A stretch of 22,556 nucleotides of DNA, from the NCBI GenBank assembly GCA_036244855.1, contig BQKZ01000587.1:25963-48518 (forward strand), in the 5' to 3' direction. This document shows positions 18,401 to 22,556 of the stretch, one piece after another. Origin of the DNA: Temnopleurus reevesii (taxonomy: Eukaryota; Echinodermata; Echinoidea; Temnopleuroida; Temnopleuridae). The notes below the pieces were generated by a model. The model was not told where the DNA came from. It ran no database searches and worked only from the letters and a program-made list of their open reading frames with translations. Every line of letters begins with the position of its first letter. The stretch's first letter is position 1. Position numbers and translations under genes: made by a program.

Positions 18401-19120
18401 AAAACAGTTTAAAATCAACGGGTAAGATTTTGACGTCTGTTGTCATGAGAATACATGCCTAATGCCACCATTTTATACGGTCTACATACGGTGTGTTAGT
18501 TTACGATTCTCAATGTAACACGAAAAAAACTATTTTCGAAAAGTTAAGTCAAACGTAGACAATAGATTCTTACACCGTGTAATCAACTGTGCGGACATAG
18601 CAATGACAGGCCGGTTCCGATTTCAATAGCATTACAAAGAACCATTGAAATTGCGTTCGACTTAACTTGTTGAAAATAGTTTATATCGTGTTCTGTATTC
18701 AAGGGGTCGTAGGTAGCTACGAGTCTCTGTTTCATCGCACGATCTCCATGAGTTGACATACGACGAGCGTACGACTCTCGCACGAATTCATAGTCAGTGT
18801 TTCGGATACATGGAAGTAACCTGTGCGTTGAACTTGCGGACACCTTAAGATCTCATGATTTCTTTACGTCTTTTTGCTCCTGGTTGACAAAAACAATCCA
18901 CTCTTCGCACGATCAACGCAACAACATCTCCAAATTCGCTGATCGCGCGATGTCATGTACGATACTTGCAAGGGCTCTCCTACAGAGCCTATATAGAGAC
19001 AATGTATTCGCACGAAAATCGTACGATTGTCGTGTGCTATCCAATTGAGAGGTTGCAATCACTTTAAATCCACCCTACGAACATCGTCTGTGTTTTCACG
19101 AAGTTACGGTAACCAAAGGG
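18400..19120. other. CpG-rich stretch with inverted repeat, possible degraded mobile element
   Basis: This 700-bp block differs from its flanks in carrying many CG-containing words of related type: TCGCACGATC, GCGTACGACT, TCGCACGAATTC, TCGCACGAAAATCG, TCGTACGATTGTCG. It also contains the long inverted repeat 18527-18555 / 18654-18682. Short overlapping frames on both strands (64-86 codons) have no motif. The repeated CGCACGA/CGTACGA words suggest one origin, perhaps an old DNA element, but I cannot identify termini. Confidence 0.35.
18527..18682. repeat. Imperfect inverted repeat, 29-bp arms, 98-bp loop
   Basis: Left arm 18527-18555 (AAACTATTTTCG...AAGTCAAACG) pairs with right arm 18654-18682 (CGTTCGACTTAACTTG...TAGTTT) at 26 of 29 positions. 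It may extend outwards through AACACGA/TCGTGTT with a small internal bulge. The loop contains a further short stem (TTTCAAT with ATTGAAA). Confidence 0.75.
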
Positions 19121-19185
19121 TAATGTTACAAAAAATCAGATACAATCTAGTTGAAACGCGTTCTTATATAGAACTTACGTACATA

Positions 19186-19260
19186 TCAATATAATAATAA
19201 TAAAATAATAATAATTTGCATTCATAAAGCGCCTTTTCGTAAGATTCAAAGCACATTTTA
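19186..19260 (-). mobile_element. Retroposon tail fragment (ATT)n plus AAGCGC box, minus strand
   Basis: Read on the minus strand, GTGCTTTGAATCTTACGAAAA is followed by GGCGCTTTATGAATGCAAAT and then an ATT/TTA-rich tail. This is the same arrangement as the plus-strand fragment at 9366-9453 (AAGCGC box, then AT-rich linker, then ATT repeats). The 5' limit is unclear. Confidence 0.6.
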
Positions 19261-19269
19261 GAGAGGGTA

Positions 19270-19870
19270 GAAGAAATACAGAACAGGCCAACAAATGCAT
19301 ACATGTACAGATATAACTGAATGAGAATACATGGATTACAAACAAGTTAACATATTAATGGAGCATATAATTATAAGAAAACATGTGTTTTAAGACACTA
19401 TGACACCCTTTGATATGTTGCTATATCGGGATTTCTTTTCCTTCATACAAAATAACCTTTAGGCCTACCTCGTGAAAACATGGTCAAAATATAAATATGC
19501 ATAAATGCATGAATGGGCATAAAGAAAATATTATTTCTTTATGTCGTTCTTAAATCGGTTAATCTAATGTTTCTCCTCATTGTGATGCATTTTTCGTTGG
19601 GAACCCAGCAAGGGCTAATTATATTCATGACCATGAAAAGAAATCGGCTTACGATTCATTTCTTACAATGGGACTAACAAAGAAGGAGGTTCACCAGCCT
19701 CTAAAGAATAAAGTGGAATTATGCATGCAATTCCTGTAATCTATTTTGCTCTGAAATTATCTTAAATCGTATTCCCATTTTTAGAAAAAAAAATGCAGTC
19801 TAACTAATTTTCAAATATGACGTATCAGCATTATCCTATTATATTTTCCTTTGTTATCATTAGTATTAAC
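19270..19870. other. AT-rich non-coding stretch, nothing recognised
   Basis: No open frame or repeat boundary is worth noting. Confidence 0.45.
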
Positions 19871-19871
19871 A

Positions 19872-19873
<2 letters not shown>

Positions 19874-19954
<81 letters not shown>

Positions 19955-20016
19955 CATCATCATTAACATCATCATCATGATCATCATGATCATCGTCTTC
20001 ATCATCAACATCATCA
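19874..20016. repeat. (CAT)n microsatellite
   Basis: About thirty CAT units run from 19874 to 19964 with one CAC interruption, then continue imperfectly (including a TGATCATCATGATCATCATG stretch) to about 20016. The poly-Met and poly-Ile frames here are artefacts. Confidence 0.97.
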
Positions 20017-20187
20017 CAATAATCGTTGTTGATGATATTATCAATGTTTAATTATTATTATTATTATATAATGTTATTATTCTTCTCTCGCTTATCCTTC
20101 CTTTTCCAACAGTCTTTTATCTTCATCTTGCCATTTTCTAGTGTTTGTAATCACCAATATCATGATTAATTGTGATTACAATAATAG

Positions 20188-20220
20188 TGATTATGATGAT
20201 GATAATGATGGTGATGATGG

Positions 20221-20266
<46 letters not shown>

Positions 20267-20375
20267 TATGATGATGATGATTATTATTATTATTATTATT
20301 ATTATCATTATTTTGTTACTATTATTAGTAGTATTATCATTATCATTATTATTATTGTTACTATTATCATTTTGA
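20188..20375. repeat. (ATG)n then (ATT)n compound microsatellite
   Basis: GAT/ATG units fill about 20191-20280 with a few interruptions. A TTA/ATT run follows (about 20281-20306), then degenerate ATT/TCATT units to about 20375. The ATG part is the reverse complement of the CAT array 175 bp upstream. The poly-Asp and poly-Met frames are artefacts. Confidence 0.97.
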
Positions 20376-20379
20376 TCAT

Positions 20380-21110
20380 TATTATGAACGTTGCTTTAAT
20401 TAGCCATCACATACGCTTTCCTGTAAATTACTGCTCTTCTTATCACATCTCCATCTCAATATCTTTCATTCATTTTTCAGCCCTCTTTTCTTCCATCATG
20501 TCCATCATTCCTCCGATCCCTGTCAAAAATATGCCTCCACATGTTCACTCCCGCATCTGATCGACTAATAACCCTTACCTCGCAGTACAGCTTATAATCG
20601 CATTATCCCTACATTACGCTAATGAGATGGCGAGTCGCATGCTATATGAGACCGGGTAGGACCTGTCGAACGGCATGTAGCATTTGTTGATGAAACATTC
20701 CTTTAAAGACATTATTTAACAATGCTAAATCATCGCAAAATGGTTGAAATGTATGCGACCCTTTTGATATCTTTGAATTATAAGGATACCTGAAATTATT
20801 ATCAGAATGAAATAAACACTTATTATCCCAAAGGAGTAAATATAGATCGGCGCTCAGAAAGCACGTGGATTTGGGACAGCGAAATGATCACGTTCTTCCC
20901 ACCGGAGCTCTCCATCAAAGGTTTATCGCGCATTGCTAAAGAAAGATATTGAAAGGTTGAATTTGACTTTCAATGTTCCTTTCTCATTCAGTAAAAAAAA
21001 GTCTGTTTCTGTCACTTCTTTTTCTTCCCTTTATCTATCCCTCTCATATAAGACCTTGTACCTTATGTAGATATTCCAACCGTTCATGGATATTCTCAAG
21101 GCATATTCTA
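20380..21110. other. Non-coding stretch, no gene recognised
   Basis: It is AT-rich with a pyrimidine-rich plus strand in places. TCTGTTTCTGTCACTTC...TTTTTCTTCCCTTT at about 20993-21033 recurs in diverged form at about 21370-21410, on the other side of the LINE tail. Nothing else is recognised. Confidence 0.4.
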
Positions 21111-21112
21111 TA

Positions 21113-21220
21113 AGAATTTTGATTTGATTTGATTTAATTTTATTCGTCAGATATAACATATACGATACCATGACAAGGATGACCCATGAAAGCCGAAAGG
21201 CTTATTTCCAATGGGGTCCT
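21113..21220 (-). mobile_element. LINE-like 3' tail, minus strand, (ATCAA)n-type end
   Basis: On the minus strand GGACCCCATTGGAAAT leads into a two-tier stem-loop. On the plus strand the outer pair is GACCC 21181-21185 with GGGTC 21214-21218, and the inner pair is AAGCC 21190-21194 with GGCTT 21199-21203. The minus strand then runs through a short linker to a tail of ATCAA-type units (plus-strand TTTTGATTTGATTTGATTTA, about 21116-21137). The 5'-truncated copy has no clear coding remnant. It shares the GGACCCCAT...ATGGG frame with 11538-11683. Confidence 0.65.
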
Positions 21221-21238
21221 TCAAGGGTTTCGTTACAA

Positions 21239-21301
21239 GTGAACGGCTGAGAGCATGGTTATACATTAAACACTTCTCTCAATTATGTTCAGCCGTTTCA
21301 C
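21239..21301. repeat. Inverted repeat next to the LINE tail
   Basis: GTGAACGGCTGA at 21239-21250 pairs with TCAGCCGTTTCAC at 21289-21301 (one bulged base), with a 38-base loop. It lies on the 5' side of the minus-strand LINE tail, so it may belong to that element's 3' UTR or to the target. Confidence 0.6.
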
Positions 21302-22556
21302 TATTCACATTTAAATTCTGAACTCGTGCATATTCCGGAACGGTTGGCATCTCTGCTCTCAGCGAAAAATCTGTTTCTGTTACTGGTCTTCTTTTTCTTC
21401 CCCTTTCTATATCATGTCCTTCTCTCTCCTTAAATACTAATTTTTAACATTGGAAGTGCTACCTCGAATCATCTCTTCAAATTCGTCTTCCCCTTCGTCT
21501 TTTTAATCAATCTCATTCCTTCATATCCAGGTTTTTTCCCCTCTGAAATCGATGTACTTCACAACCCATTCTTAACCCTCTGAAAGCCCCCAAACCACCG
21601 TGGCTTTTCTTTCACGCTTTCTTCGTCTTACCCTCAATTCAATGGGCCGCTGTCAGGTGCCTACCCGCCCACCACGCGGTATACCTCGCCCGACCCACCC
21701 GGGACATCCCTCGCCAATTTTCGGCCTCAATGATTGAAGTTCACGCGTGGCTCACTCATCCTGGCTATGGTGTTGGCGAAGAGAAATATAGTACTTTTGA
21801 ACTTTCTTCGTCCATGATTCCTATATCGAAATATGGTTGGACGGGAGATAAAAGTACTTTTGAACTTTCTTCGTTGATTTTCCTCAAACTTTTCTCTTTT
21901 TCAAATATTTGTCCGTCCACCATGTCAAAATTTAGGAGAACATGTTTTACTTAGATATTTCCGATGATATTAACATTTATTCTTTTATCATGATATGATT
22001 TCAAAATCATATTCCTGTATTTCAATTCACTTATGTCATCTTGATTTAATTCTTCTTTTTTTGTTTTGATAATCGGAACAACAGTATTCTCGAATTTTTT
22101 TCAAAAAACTTACAGGAGAATGTTTACGGATGATTGACTCGTCATTCGTCATGAAGTAAGTTTTTCTTTCGTGATTAACTCAGTAATACTATAATATTAT
22201 ACAGTGGAGTACGTTAATTGCCAATTAAAACTCTTATACTGTGATCATTGATTAAGAAAGTTTACAAACTTGTTTTGTCTATTATGTGCTTAACTCTCTT
22301 TGATAGTCAGCATTCAAGTTCTCAAATAGCGTAGTTTCAAACTGAATTTGCACACTGACAAACTTTAGGGAAATAAGTAAACTATATCTCTGTCTTTCAA
22401 TAGGCACCTTTCGATTTACGAAGACGTAGACGCATATTTTTGCGAAACTGTGCAGTGTTACGTCACACCTTTCTGCATTATGTTGTACCTATGAGGACCC
22501 CTTCGTCTACTATTCTATTTCACACGCACATTTCTCAGTTTTCACTTTCGCTCACT
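21302..22556. other. Non-coding stretch, no gene recognised
   Basis: A 21-base direct repeat occurs at 21790-21810 and 21853-21873. A CRE-like TTACGTCA sits at 22458-22465. The 74-codon frame at 21730-21954 has no motif beyond the 21-base repeat. Pyrimidine-rich segments lie at 21390-21550. Confidence 0.4.
21790..21873. repeat. Perfect 21-base direct repeat, 63-bp offset
   Basis: AGTACTTTTGAACTTTCTTCG, 21 bases counted from 21790, recurs exactly at 21853. The intervening 42 bases differ. It is probably a local duplication remnant. The function is unknown. Confidence 0.85.

Noticed and set aside
19811..20560. Poly-Met, poly-Ile and poly-Asp proteins
   Set aside because: They are direct translations of CAT/ATG/ATT microsatellites in all frames.
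21730..21954. Small gene with an internal repeat
   Set aside because: 74 codons; the repeat is a 21-base DNA duplication with a 63-bp offset that happens to be a multiple of three. No domain or signal is seen.

Overview
The window looks like intergenic or intronic DNA from an invertebrate animal nuclear genome. The best guess is a marine deuterostome such as an echinoderm, but this rests only on overall texture and is not certain. The evidence is AT-rich sequence without dense genes, long di- and trinucleotide microsatellites, a tRNA-type SINE head, several 5'-truncated LINE 3' ends, two short elements of the 'AAGCGC...(ATT)n' type, and a palindromic MITE with TA-flanked ends. I find no intact host protein-coding gene, no tRNA or rRNA gene and no CRISPR array. 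Nearly all open frames are chance or low-complexity frames.

The only recognisable protein-coding sequence is at 6370-7064. It is the C-terminal end of a non-LTR reverse transcriptase with a Cys/His zinc-knuckle (C-x2-C-x7-H-x4-C), most like the L1/Tx1 group. This 924-bp, 5'-truncated, A-tailed copy sits exactly between two 485-bp direct repeats (5885-6369 and 7294-7778) that differ at about six positions. The simplest reading is a LINE insertion with an exceptionally long target-site duplication. The duplicated target itself carries an older LINE-type 3' tail.

A second pattern links five places: 6102-6143 (copied at 7511-7552), 7031-7060, 10400-10437, 11542-11585, and the minus strand of 21181-21218. 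Each is a two-tier stem-loop (outer helix of 4-7 bp, inner helix of 4-5 bp) just upstream of an A/T-rich LINE-like tail. The stem sequences differ between copies but pairing is kept. This is what one expects of 3' RNA structures recognised by LINE reverse transcriptases.

Layout: 1-5880 is AT-rich non-coding DNA with a SINE remnant, an (AT)n block between palindromes, and a CpG-richer patch at about 4900-5750. 5885-7778 is the LINE with its long duplication. 7779-12620 is non-coding DNA with two LINE tails, one (ATT)-tailed fragment, a CpG and E2F/nuclear-receptor-motif patch at about 9890-10250, and a short GC-rich inverted-repeat element. 12620-14220 includes a perfect RFX X-box. 14220-15830 is a 1.6-kb purine-biased tract containing diverged tandem repeats. 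16030-17548 holds microsatellites, the MITE, and a 4-copy minisatellite of about 155 bp built around (GT)n. 18400-19120 is a CpG-rich stretch with an inverted repeat. 19874-20375 holds facing complementary (CAT)n and (ATG)n arrays. 20380-22556 is mostly non-coding with a minus-strand LINE tail.
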